This document shows positions 54,502 through 62,730 of a stretch of DNA of 64,000 nucleotides, piece after piece; the first letter of the stretch is position 1, and each line of letters starts with the position of its first letter. The stretch is from Yoonia tamlensis (GTDB taxonomy: Bacteria; Pseudomonadota; Alphaproteobacteria; Rhodobacterales; Rhodobacteraceae), in assembly GCF_900115105.1 (NCBI RefSeq), contig NZ_FOYP01000001.1, positions 381,472-445,471 on the forward strand, given 5' to 3'. A program made the translations under genes and the position numbers. The notes below the pieces were generated by a model. That model made no database searches and was not told the origin of the DNA. It saw nothing but the letters and a program-made list of their open reading frames with translations.

Positions 54502-55893
54502 ATGTCCGTCAAGTCGAACCGTTCAGAGCGCTTATTGGTCCTCAAGGGGAACACCTTTTGGTTCCGTCAAAGTGTCCCGAAAGGGGTCCATCAAGTCATC
54601 GGCGGGGCCAAGTTCATCATGCTCAATTTGCAGACTTCGAACATCACCGAAGCCAAGCACCTCAGGGACGACTTGGAAGCCACGACACGGGTCCAATTCA
54701 GGGACATTCTGAGGGGTCGCAGAGTCGCGTTTGAGTTTTCCGGCGTAAGTATTGCCAGCACCTCCACATCGCATTCACAGGCCCTCCCAGCGGCTCTCAG
54801 GGGCGAACTAACACGCAATGCTATGGCTGATGCTGAGGACAATGATGAACTGTTCCAAATTGTAGAGGCAGCAGAGGCTGAGGCAGATGCCATGCGCCCA
54901 GCGCAGCGGGAAGCCTTTGAACGGGCAATGATGGGGAAGGTCGAGATCGAGGAACACCTTGAAGACTACCTCAGCAAAGCAGAGCTTGCACCGAAGACCA
55001 CCAATGAGAGACGCGGGCACGTCATGAAGCTGGCCCGATGGTGCAGTGAGAGGGGCAAGACACTGGACCAGATCGACAGGCGCGAGGCTGGGCGGTACGT
55101 GTCGGAGGAACTGGACCAGATGCACCCTGTCACTCAGGGCAAGCACATCACAGCGTTGCGGCAGTATTGGATTTATTTGGCACGTAGGGGGCACGTTCAG
55201 TTGCCCGTGGGGGAAACCGTAAAGACTGGCTGGCCTTGGAATGATCAACAGGTTGAGAAGAAGGGTAAGAGGGTCGAGAGAGGCGCTACAAAGGCCGTAG
55301 AGCGCCCTTTCACAGACACCGAGGCATCAACCCTCCTAAACTCCCCATTCCCCCTCAGGGAAGCCTACAAAGCCCCTATGCAGGACATCCTTCGCACCTC
55401 TTTATTCTCAGGGATGAGACAAGCTGAGATCATCACCTTGTGGGTCGAAGAGGTTGTGACTGATGATGATGGTCTCTGGTTCAACATCCAACAAGGCAAG
55501 ACCGATGCAGCGGCCCGTATGGTGCCCGTTCACAGTTCCTTAGAGGGGATGATACGCGCCCGTATGGCAAACAAGTCAGGGCATGACATGCTCTTTCATG
55601 AGCTATCAGATGCAAGCAACCCCTCAGACACCTTCGGGAAGCGTTTCAAGCGCTATAGGGAAGCCTTAGGCGTTGATGACAAGCAACCCGGTGTACGTCG
55701 ATCACTGGTCAACTTCCACAGTGCAAGGCGATGGTTTGCCACCAAGGCCAGACACGCGGGCATTGATAAGGACACCATAGCAGACGTGATAGGGCATCGA
55801 CCAGACAAGCAGGACGTGACCTTTGGCAGATATGCGAGAGGGGCCAGTAGGGTGCAGCTTAGGGGGTGTGTTGAGGCCGTGAAGGTGGTGTGA
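54502..55893 (+). CDS. int: Tyrosine recombinase/integrase
   Basis: 463 residues. Residues about 150-250 form the core-binding domain (EEHLEDYLSKAELAPKTTNE); the catalytic domain shows Arg in LFSGMRQAEIITLWVEE, His and Arg in NFHSARRWFATKARHAG, and the Tyr nucleophile in TFGRYARGAS. The start ATG follows GAGGAAGAGGG. Genes of this kind insert elements into tRNA genes. Its neighbour is the degenerate tRNA copy. Confidence 0.93.
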   Translation: MSVKSNRSERLLVLKGNTFWFRQSVPKGVHQVIGGAKFIMLNLQTSNITEAKHLRDDLEATTRVQFRDILRGRRVAFEFSGVSIASTSTSHSQALPAALRGELTRNAMADAEDNDELFQIVEAAEAEADAMRPAQREAFERAMMGKVEIEEHLEDYLSKAELAPKTTNERRGHVMKLARWCSERGKTLDQIDRREAGRYVSEELDQMHPVTQGKHITALRQYWIYLARRGHVQLPVGETVKTGWPWNDQQVEKKGKRVERGATKAVERPFTDTEASTLLNSPFPLREAYKAPMQDILRTSLFSGMRQAEIITLWVEEVVTDDDGLWFNIQQGKTDAAARMVPVHSSLEGMIRARMANKSGHDMLFHELSDASNPSDTFGKRFKRYREALGVDDKQPGVRRSLVNFHSARRWFATKARHAGIDKDTIADVIGHRPDKQDVTFGRYARGASRVQLRGCVEAVKVV

Positions 55894-55989
55894 AAAGCGT
55901 CGGTGGCGACGTATTTGAAAAGCTCAGCACGCTGCGCATTTGACCTGAGATTGAAACTGGCCACGCTTGGCCATTTTGACCAGTTCGCC

Positions 55990-56172
55990 TCACATACCAA
56001 ACCCAGCCTGCACCCTTCGGTGGTTCACCAGATGCAAAGCCCAGCGGCCAACATAGCATACAACTTCACCAGCAACAGGGCGGGTCACCTCACAGACCCT
56101 TTCAACATGCACCTCAAAGCGCCTAGCGCGGATGTATGCGTAGTTCCATGTGATTGCGGCAGAGATATTCAT
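55990..56172 (-). CDS. Hypothetical small protein
   Basis: Sixty residues (MNISAAITWNYAYIRARRFE at the start) with a good ribosome-binding site (AAAGGAAAGATC before ATG) on the minus strand. Moderately basic, no membrane segment, no family recognised. Supported mainly by the binding site; a competing plus-strand reading of 97 residues is rejected. Confidence 0.45.
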   Translation of the reverse strand: MNISAAITWNYAYIRARRFEVHVERVCEVTRPVAGEVVCYVGRWALHLVNHRRVQAGFGM

Positions 56173-56299
56173 GATCTTTCCTTTCATTTGAAGTGATGAT
56201 GAAGGAGATAGATTTTCTATAAGTCATTGTAAAGTAACAATTTAATTCCACTGGGGGAACTGTTACGGGGGTGGAAAGGTGTTGTGGAAGTGATAACGC

Positions 56300-56725
56300 G
56301 TGCACTTTTCAACCAATGCAAAAAAGGAGCGCCTCGGTCGAACCGCTAAGGAGATCGCCGCCGAGATCGGTGAGGAACTGATCAAGGTGAAGGCAAGCCT
56401 GAAGCACGGCGAGTTTATCCCTTGGGTAAAGGAGCAATGCTCGTTCGCGCAGGCTATGGCTTACAATTATATGAAGATAGCTAACCTGAAACTTACAACG
56501 CGTTGTAAATTTGACCAGTGCAACAGCATCCGCGAAGTCCTCGCCCTCGGGAAACCTAAACCAACCCCTAAACAAGAACGCCGCGCGGCAACCCTTGATG
56601 ATCTCCGTAAGGTGGAACGTCTACGGGCACTGAGGGATGACCCTGAAATTATCTCGCGGGAGAAATTTGTGGGGTGGGGGAGTGTCAATCGGCGGAAATG
56701 GCAAAGGATTGTTGTATATCAATAA
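56300..56725 (+). CDS. DUF3102-like protein
   Basis: 141 residues starting at GTG (HFSTNAKKERLGRTAKEIA). The segment IGEELIKVKASLKHGEFIPW and AQAMAYNYMKIANL follow the DUF3102 pattern, found on plasmids and phages. DNA-binding is a guess from the family setting. Followed by a long noncoding repeat region. Confidence 0.7.
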   Translation: MHFSTNAKKERLGRTAKEIAAEIGEELIKVKASLKHGEFIPWVKEQCSFAQAMAYNYMKIANLKLTTRCKFDQCNSIREVLALGKPKPTPKQERRAATLDDLRKVERLRALRDDPEIISREKFVGWGSVNRRKWQRIVVYQ

Positions 56726-57155
56726 CTTAGGTATTTAACCCACCCGTGCTGGGGGGTTTAACCCACACAGTAGGATAGGTGGAAAGAAAGGTTACATATA
56801 AAGGTGTATGTTAAGGTTCATGTTAAGGTGAACCTTAGGGTTCATCTCTATCATCATCTATCACATACAACCTCACATAAGTTGTTATAGAGGGTTTGAT
56901 TGAAGGTGATGATTGAAGGTGTTCACCTCTCATCATCTATCACACAGACCCCATGCTAAGATTGATCAGAGGTGACTGATGATGACTGACAACCTCAGTG
57001 GTCTTTCAGAGCGCGTTAGCGCGTCTGTGGTCTTCACCTTCAGGTTCCCTTTTAGTGTCTGCCTAATTATTCCCCATCATCATCAATTAACCCACACAGT
57101 AGGATAGAGAGACACCTCTCATCCCGACAACAACAGTTCACCTTAAGGTTCACCG
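56726..57155. repeat. Noncoding repeat-rich region of the element
   Basis: 430 bases without a convincing gene. TTAACCCACACAGTAGGATAG occurs at 56758-56778 and again at 57087-57107. AAGGTTCA and TGAACCTT form an inverted repeat (56813-56836), the theme TTCACCTTAAGGTTCACC recurs at about 57137, and CATCATCTATCACA occurs twice. Low GC against the flanks. It could be an origin, a partition site or a control region. Confidence 0.65.
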
Positions 57156-57584
57156 ATGCATGACCCGCGACGGTGCCCGATATGCAGCACCCAATTCATT
57201 CCCAGAACAATCAACAGCACAGCCTGCTCACACAAATGTCAGCGCCGTGTCGAACACCTCCGAGCCAGAGGCCGTGAGTATGACCAAGACTTGCGTAACA
57301 TCACCTTAGAGACTCTGGAAGGGGTGCTAGAGGTCCGTGAGGCTGATGCTAGGGTTCAGGCCCAGATTGATGCTGAAGAGGCCCTGAGGGCCGCTGAGGA
57401 GTTCGCACGGCAGCGCCAAGATGAAGACCTCCTCTATCAGCAGGAACGCGAATGGATGGACCGCTTCAGAGAGCTTGATGCCCAGCGCATCGCCCGTGGC
57501 TGGAAACCCATCACCATCGGCGCAGCACCACCAGACCAGCGCAGACGCTTCCTTGTACCAATACCCCCTAGAAAGAGAAACTGA
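57156..57584 (+). CDS. Hypothetical protein with N-terminal Cys4 zinc-binding motif
   Basis: 142 residues. The N-terminus holds CPICSTQF then ACSHKCQRR, i.e. CxxC...CxxxC, a likely small zinc ribbon. The middle (residues 60-110) is highly charged and helical (AQIDAEEALRAAEEFARQRQDED), coiled-coil like. No family recognised. Ends two bases before the next gene. Confidence 0.7.
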   Translation: MHDPRRCPICSTQFIPRTINSTACSHKCQRRVEHLRARGREYDQDLRNITLETLEGVLEVREADARVQAQIDAEEALRAAEEFARQRQDEDLLYQQEREWMDRFRELDAQRIARGWKPITIGAAPPDQRRRFLVPIPPRKRN

Positions 57585-57586
57585 CC

Positions 57587-58006
57587 ATGACCCGCAGTGC
57601 CAACGACGATGCAGCAGAGGCTTTGATCATCCCGACAATCAAGACCAACGGCCCCAAGATCACAGACTTCCTCCCCAAGTATCCCGAAGCCCCCGCAGGC
57701 CCCGACACATCCCTTTCCATGACCGATCTATTCACCTTCGCATCCCGATCAATGCACCTTCGCAATTCAATCGTTTGTTGGAAACGTGATGGCGGTTACG
57801 ATGCTGTCACGCCTCGATATGGCAACGACCTCGAACTGTATCTCACCTTCAAGCGCGATGGTCAGACCCAGATCGTGCGCCATGCCGATGTGGCGTGGAT
57901 GCTTTGTCATGATCAACCAATCCCCGAGGGTCATAAGGTCGAATACAGCAACGGCAATGTGCGCGACACCCACAGGTTCAACCTCTGGCTTGTGAACAAC
58001 ACCTGA
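57587..58006 (+). CDS. Hypothetical protein with HNH-like C-terminal pattern
   Basis: 139 residues. The C-terminal HDQPIPEGHKVEYSNGNVRD with TNR-like THRFNLWL resembles the HNH_3 fold of homing-type endonucleases, but the second His and Asn positions are not clearly catalytic. Two bases after the Cys4 protein, so co-transcribed. Confidence 0.6.
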   Translation: MTRSANDDAAEALIIPTIKTNGPKITDFLPKYPEAPAGPDTSLSMTDLFTFASRSMHLRNSIVCWKRDGGYDAVTPRYGNDLELYLTFKRDGQTQIVRHADVAWMLCHDQPIPEGHKVEYSNGNVRDTHRFNLWLVNNT

Positions 58007-58213
58007 ACAAGAACCGAGAGGGCCATGCTTTGGCGCATCAAGACCCCCCTGACAATTGCCTTCAGGCGGACACCTTTGAACATCGGATGATGTCTTCCTT
58101 TCCATCATTAAGAAACTCAGAAAAAACGGGTTGTTCTGTTTCTCGAACCGATGGACCGAGGGTGCCCACCTGAGCGCAATTGCTCATCAACCTCCATTTG
58201 AAAGGAAAACCCA

Positions 58214-59134
58214 ATGGAATATCGACACGGCGTAGAAGACGCCAATCAATCAACATCAAATCTCATGACACGCACCAGCGGGTTCACTGCCGTTGTTGGC
58301 GGTGGTTCACTTGAAGTGACCGCAGGCCACGGCATGACAGTGCAGCGCGGCATAGAACACTCGACCGTTCCTCAGGCTAATGCTCAAGGCTTGGTCTTCA
58401 GCACCGAAGCAGGCACCCCGGTTCCCGGTGGCAAGCCCCGTCCCAATGACCTTGTCGAGATCGGCGGAATGAAGGTGAAAGTGGCGCAAGCTGTTCGCGA
58501 TGGTTTGATCGCAGACCCCGCTACAGCAGCCATGCAAGCCCCTTACAGTGCCCCGAACGTGAACCCTCAGGTGCAACAGCAAGTCCCTCAAGGTGAGCCT
58601 CAGCAAGCCCCTCAGAGCGCCGCAGATGACTTCACAAGTCACGTTCTGCCCAACGTCTCACCAGCCACAGTCAACAGCATTGAGGCTGACCTGATGGAAG
58701 GCGTGTTCTCCGAAAAGACCACAGATTATCTGATGCTTGAAGGTGGCCTGAACCACAGCGCACTTGCAGGCGTTCGCGATGCATATGCAGCCAAGATCAC
58801 GGCAGCGACCGGGTTGAACGAAGGTGAATTGGAACAGGCATATAACAGTGACCGCGAAGGGTTTGCGAAGGCTGTCTCTGAATTGATGAAGACTGGTTCA
58901 ACCTCCGCATTCCAATCCATCGCACAGCAAGCCGAAGCAGCCGCGTGGACCCCACTGGACACCGATGCAGCAATGACCGCATGGCAATCGCCAGACTTCC
59001 CGCAGGCATTGATTGATGCTGGCCTAGAGCCTGTCTTTGATGGCGGTGAAGTGTCGATCAACATCCCCAATCGGGGCGTTGTGAAGTGGACCGATGCGGT
59101 GGCTCAAGGTTTGGTGAAGGTGAGCCGCACATGA
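58214..59134 (+). CDS. Hypothetical protein of the element
   Basis: 306 residues starting MEYRHGVEDANQSTSNL behind AAAGGAAAACCCA. Contains a Pro/Gln-rich linker (residues about 116-135) between two folded-looking parts; no signal peptide or membrane helix. No homology recognised. Its stop overlaps the next start (ATGA), and that next protein has a phage-like pattern, so a virion or packaging link is possible but unproved. Confidence 0.75.
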   Translation: MEYRHGVEDANQSTSNLMTRTSGFTAVVGGGSLEVTAGHGMTVQRGIEHSTVPQANAQGLVFSTEAGTPVPGGKPRPNDLVEIGGMKVKVAQAVRDGLIADPATAAMQAPYSAPNVNPQVQQQVPQGEPQQAPQSAADDFTSHVLPNVSPATVNSIEADLMEGVFSEKTTDYLMLEGGLNHSALAGVRDAYAAKITAATGLNEGELEQAYNSDREGFAKAVSELMKTGSTSAFQSIAQQAEAAAWTPLDTDAAMTAWQSPDFPQALIDAGLEPVFDGGEVSINIPNRGVVKWTDAVAQGLVKVSRT

Positions 59135-59325
59135 GCAACATGTTCAAACCCAAAGTTCCCGACACACAGGCCGCAGCACCACCTCCGCTCGACACCACGC
59201 CCAATCGCTTGGTGATCGCGAAAGATGATGTGCGCAAGGCTTCAGCGCGTGGCAAGGGCAAACTCCGCATTGACCTGAACAAGCCCAAGACAAGCAGCGC
59301 AACGGGCTTGCAGGTGCCGCGCTAA
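59131..59325 (+). CDS. Small protein resembling short phage proteins
   Basis: 64 residues: MSNMFKPKVPDTQAAAPPP, a middle with basic RKASARGKGKLRIDLN and an end GLQVPR. Short podovirus proteins of the type FKPK...GRLRIDL...GLNIP have the same layout; this is recollection of a pattern, not a search result. ATGA overlap with the preceding gene. Confidence 0.65.
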   Translation: MSNMFKPKVPDTQAAAPPPLDTTPNRLVIAKDDVRKASARGKGKLRIDLNKPKTSSATGLQVPR

Positions 59326-59650
59326 TACAGATCAAGGAGCGGTTGACGGGATTGGCGTCCCTCAACCCAATAAGCAGAGGGCATCCGGTTTAGATCGGGT
59401 GTCTTCACCCTCAAAATATTTCACCACAAAAATCTGAGTACCAGAGATAGATATAGCAGCCCGCGCAATCCCCCCATGGGGTGGGTCGCATTACCTCACA
59501 CGCACCTTCACACACACTTTCTCTCCACCGTTGGTCATCATCCAATCTTTTCCAGCGATGGGGAACTGTAAAAGTTTTCGTAACACTCACAACGAACGTT
59601 GACATTTGCAACAGGCATGGCTATCTCACCCGCAATCGAAAGGGGTGACC
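59326..59650. other. Noncoding stretch between the small protein and the recombinase
   Basis: 325 bases without a convincing gene. CCCCCCATGGGGTGGG is locally self-complementary. Probably carries the recombinase promoter; nothing else recognised. Confidence 0.5.
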
Positions 59651-60310
59651 ATGAAACAGTATGTGATCTATCGTCGTGTATCGACAACTGAGCAGGGCAA
59701 GTCAGGCTTAGGCTTGGAGGCCCAAGACAGAGACATTCGGCTTTATCTGGATGGATACAGCGAACAGCCATACGAGATCATCGGTGAGTTCTTGGAGATT
59801 GCCACTGCGACAGATGACCAGCGACCAGAGTTGACCAAGGCCCTCAACATGGCCCGTTCGCATGGCGCTGAGTTGCTTGTTGCCAAGCTAGACAGGCTAT
59901 CCCGCAAGGTGTCCTTTATCGCGACCCTTATGGATGACCGTAAGGTTAACCTTCGGGTGGCCTCAATGCCCCATGCCGACAAGTTCCAATTGCACATCTA
60001 TGCAGCCCTTGCTGAGCAAGAGAGAGAATTTATCTCGATTAGAACCAAGGCCGCGTTGAAAGAGGCGAAGGCCCGTGGGGTGAAGCTGGGCGGTGCCCGT
60101 GACAAGACCATGAAGCGCAATGCAGCGGTGCAGGCGAACGCCAAGGCACGGGCAGAGAAGGTGCAGGGCATCATTGAGCCGTTAAGGGAAGCCGGAAAGA
60201 GCCTGCGAGAGATTGCTGCGGAGTTGAATAAAGCTGGTGTGAAAACTGCGAGAGGTGGCGAATGGCAGGCATCACAGGTCAAGCGGACAATTGAGAGGCT
60301 TGCTGCATAG
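59651..60310 (+). CDS. Serine recombinase/resolvase
   Basis: 219 residues. Catalytic Ser in IYRRVSTTEQGKSGLGLEAQ, Arg pattern LVAKLDRLSRKVSF and ALAEQEREFISIRTKAALKEA; the C-terminus is a helix-turn-helix (SLREIAAELNKAGVKTARGG). Small resolvase/invertase type. Start set at MKQYVIYRRVS behind GAAAGGGGTGACC. May resolve element multimers or invert DNA; no target site recognised. Confidence 0.9.
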   Translation: MKQYVIYRRVSTTEQGKSGLGLEAQDRDIRLYLDGYSEQPYEIIGEFLEIATATDDQRPELTKALNMARSHGAELLVAKLDRLSRKVSFIATLMDDRKVNLRVASMPHADKFQLHIYAALAEQEREFISIRTKAALKEAKARGVKLGGARDKTMKRNAAVQANAKARAEKVQGIIEPLREAGKSLREIAAELNKAGVKTARGGEWQASQVKRTIERLAA

Positions 60311-60583
60311 TGTTTTTCAAATAGGTCAGCAATGCTGCCTTATATTTTGGCGAAACATAAGCGGTGCGGTGTATCAGTTTTTTCTTGTGCATTGCCAAGC
60401 AACTTTGGGCCAGCATTGTCTCCATTGCTTGAAGGTGCATCAGGCATTTGACTGCCCGCCCCAAACCCCATATCAACCCTAAGTGGTTTTGCAGTGTTCA
60501 CTATCACCTTTGATGTGATGGCGTTGGTCGTGTTCTTTCCGCGAAGTGTGAAGCTAATTTTACATTATGAAATGAGGCTTAAA

Positions 60584-61042
60584 ATGACAAATGAAACATC
60601 TTCTACGCTCGACACAAAAGCCATGGCGCAAGAAGTGAAGTTAGAGAACTCTCAGGATTGGTTCTTGGAGCATATCATTGGTGACTTCGTTAACAAAGGG
60701 TTAGACATTGGTGTGACCCTTAATGTCGGCGGTGTCGTCGTTTCGGGAATGTTGATTAACGGTAAGAAGTATTTTGAAGCGTTAGCTGAGAATATGGATA
60801 TTCAAGAGGGCGAGATATCAAAACTACTTGGTGGCCATTGGAAGGGCTATGCTGCGGTATATGAGAAGCCAGACGATGCACCCGAAGATTGGGTGCCAAA
60901 TCCAATAGGATATATTCACTTAGCTAACGCAAAAATACATGCACCGGGGCAATCGCCAATTCCGAGCAACGATGGTGTCCTTTGGCGTGGCAAGCTTTCA
61001 TCTGTGGATGGTTTCTTTATTGGGAACATCTCACAGGGCTAA
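60584..61042 (+). CDS. GvpU-like protein
   Basis: 152 residues. The block DWFLEHIIGDFVNKGLDIGV then TLNVGGVVVSGMLINGKKYF follows the gas-vesicle accessory protein GvpU; the C-terminal IHLANAKIHAPGQSPIPSND also fits such small domain proteins. No other gvp genes are present, so a gas-vesicle role is unlikely; a generic role is possible. Start at 60584 behind GAGGCTTAAA; an earlier ATG at 60572 is possible. Confidence 0.6.
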   Translation: MTNETSSTLDTKAMAQEVKLENSQDWFLEHIIGDFVNKGLDIGVTLNVGGVVVSGMLINGKKYFEALAENMDIQEGEISKLLGGHWKGYAAVYEKPDDAPEDWVPNPIGYIHLANAKIHAPGQSPIPSNDGVLWRGKLSSVDGFFIGNISQG

Positions 61043-61149
61043 GGTGACCGAGTGAGCGGGTAAGCTGTTTATAGAGCAGCTTGCCTGATTTGCGGTTTTG
61101 CCAATTATCGAAGGCTCTAAGGCTACTTCACCTGCGTCCTAGAAAATGA

Positions 61150-61181
61150 TTGGTCAGTGATGGTGGTCAGTCTTGGTCAGT
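61150..61181 (+). repeat. Right-end TTGGTCAGT repeats
   Basis: Copies at 61150-61158 and 61173-61181 exact, and GTGGTCAGT at 61163-61171 with one change. Same motif and orientation as at the left end, in keeping with arm-type integrase sites. Confidence 0.7.
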
Positions 61182-61222
61182 AAGCCCCTCTAAGTGCCTG
61201 TTAACAAACACTTTTAGGTCTC

Positions 61223-61312
61223 TGGCGGAGACGAAGGGATTCGAACCCTCGAGACGGTTTCCCGCCTACTCCCTTAGCAGGGGAGCGCCTTCGTCCACTC
61301 GGCCACGTCTCC
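61223..61312 (-). tRNA. tRNA-Ser (anticodon GCT)
   Basis: A 90-base gene with GGAGACG/CGTCTCC acceptor stem, discriminator G and an encoded CCA end, a long variable arm typical of serine tRNAs, the T-loop GGTTCGAATCC, and anticodon GCT in the CCTGCTAAG loop. Its 3' end is the integration site of the element to its left. Confidence 0.97.
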
Positions 61313-61444
61313 GCTGGCGGGTCTATCAGCAAAAAAGATTGGTTCACAAGCAGAAATTGACAGCGCAGCCGGTGTTTTTTGCGCGAATGCGTGACGGTTA
61401 TCGCAGGACTTGCATGTTGCAATCATATTTCGTATATTTCTGTT

Positions 61445-62005
61445 ATGACAGAAATTACTGATATTACGCGCCCGCAAGGCATTGACCGGTTTATCTTGTA
61501 TTGGGGCGATATGGGGAGCCAATGGGGCGTTAACCGTTCGGTGGCACAGGTGCATGCGCTTTTGTACCTCGCGCCTGAACCGATGCATGCCGAACAAATT
61601 GCCCATGCGTTGGGCATCGCGCGTTCAAACGTTTCCAATTCGCTCAAGGAGCTGGTGGCGTGGCGGTTGATCCGGCGGGTGCCGATCGCAGGTGATCGCC
61701 GCGAACATTTTGCCGCCGAGGTTGATCTGTGGGAAATGGCGCTGCGCATCGCGCAAGGCCGGCGTGAACGCGAGATTGATCCGGCCAAACTGGCAATTGC
61801 AGAATGCGTCGCCCTTGCGCAGGGGGATGCATCCGTTGATCCGGTCGCCATGCAACGCCTGACCGAAATGCAGCGTTTTCTGGACGAAACGACCCATTGG
61901 TACGATCAAATGCGCGATGTTCCCACCTCCCAGCTTAAGCGGCTGCTCGGGCTGGGTGACAAAGTGATCAGATTGCTGAAATTCGCTGGGGCGAACAAGA
62001 AATAG
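61445..62005 (+). CDS. GbsR/MarR-type transcriptional regulator
   Basis: 186 residues. A winged-helix core (HAEQIAHALGIARSNVSNSL with KELVAWRLIRRV) and a helical C-terminus (DETTHWYDQMRDVPTSQLKR). GbsR-family proteins often control osmolyte or membrane-related genes. The ATG at 61445 was chosen as first Met after the promoter region. Followed by the DUF4166 gene. Confidence 0.85.
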   Translation: MTEITDITRPQGIDRFILYWGDMGSQWGVNRSVAQVHALLYLAPEPMHAEQIAHALGIARSNVSNSLKELVAWRLIRRVPIAGDRREHFAAEVDLWEMALRIAQGRREREIDPAKLAIAECVALAQGDASVDPVAMQRLTEMQRFLDETTHWYDQMRDVPTSQLKRLLGLGDKVIRLLKFAGANKK

Positions 62006-62043
62006 CGCGCCCCAAATGATCCGCGGATATGGAAGGAAAAACG

Positions 62044-62712
62044 ATGTTACGTCGCCACCCCCGCGCTGAGCCAGAGCAAATTCCGGTGCCTGCCCGCGCG
62101 CAGCCTACCGATATGCGGTTTCGTAAACTTATCGGCCCAAGCGCATGGGCGCGGTTGCCTGCGGCGATCCGTGCGCGGTTCGGCAAACGTCTGGATGCAG
62201 GGCAAAGTGTTGCATATCAAGGTGTTGTGACTGCAATGCAGATGAATCCGGCGGGTTGGGTTATGGCGCAAGCGGCGCGGCTTGTCGGGGCGCCATTCCC
62301 CTTTGACCGCAAATGCCTGCACCAGCCTGCGGTTGTTGTGGTCACCGAAGATCGGACCAGCGAGGGGCAGTTCTGGATCCGCCAATACGGGCGGGCGCGC
62401 GGATTTCCGCAGGTGGTGCATAGTTCAAAACGCTTTGCCGGTCCGACAGGCCTAGAGGAATATATCGGGTACGGGATCGGCATGGCGCTGCAGGTTGTGG
62501 CAACGGATGATGCACTTTATTTCGAGAGCGATCATTTCTTTGTCCAGATCATGGGGCGCCGGCTGCGCCTGCCGCGCGCGCTTGGGCCTGGAAATGTACG
62601 TGTTGGTCACCATGATCTGGGTGACGGGTGTTTTCGCTTTTCTCTGACCGTGACCCATCCCATATTAGGCAGGATGCTGTGCCAGGATGCGGTGTTTCGC
62701 GACGCTAGCTAA
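62044..62712 (+). CDS. DUF4166 domain protein
   Basis: 222 residues. The pattern FRKLIGPSAWARLPAAIRAR and VVTEDRTSEGQFWIRQYGRA, FPQVVHSSKRFAGPTGLEEY follow the DUF4166 family, often next to regulators of the GbsR/MarR group. Function unknown. Start at 62044 behind GGAAGGAAAAACG. Confidence 0.88.
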   Translation: MLRRHPRAEPEQIPVPARAQPTDMRFRKLIGPSAWARLPAAIRARFGKRLDAGQSVAYQGVVTAMQMNPAGWVMAQAARLVGAPFPFDRKCLHQPAVVVVTEDRTSEGQFWIRQYGRARGFPQVVHSSKRFAGPTGLEEYIGYGIGMALQVVATDDALYFESDHFFVQIMGRRLRLPRALGPGNVRVGHHDLGDGCFRFSLTVTHPILGRMLCQDAVFRDAS

Positions 62713-62730
62713 ATTATTGATCGGATAGGT

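Larger units (their letters stand above)
54389..61248. mobile_element. Integrative element in the 3' end of tRNA-Ser(GCT)
   Basis: Roughly 6.8 kb between two copies of the tRNA 3' end: TGGCGGAGAC-AAGGGA at 54389-54405 and the intact tRNA at 61223. It carries a tyrosine integrase next to one end, TTGGTCAGT repeats at both ends, a serine recombinase and several unknown genes. Codon use (many AGG Arg codons in the integrase) and AT-rich noncoding DNA differ from the flanks. No capsid, portal, replication or defence gene is recognised. The left copy has four mismatches, so exact boundaries are approximate. Confidence 0.8.

Noticed and set aside
55903-56196. Plus-strand open reading frame of 97 codons
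   Set aside because: No ribosome-binding site; the minus-strand frame in the same place has a clear one.
56726-57155. CRISPR array
   Set aside because: Repeats are few, unevenly spaced and of different types; no cas genes nearby.
58025-58090. Tiny frame of 21 codons (MLWRIKTPLTIAF...)
   Set aside because: Has a GAGAGGGCC before the ATG but is too short to support without similarity.
60279-60476. Minus-strand frame of 65 codons
   Set aside because: Overlaps the end of the recombinase and lacks a ribosome-binding site.
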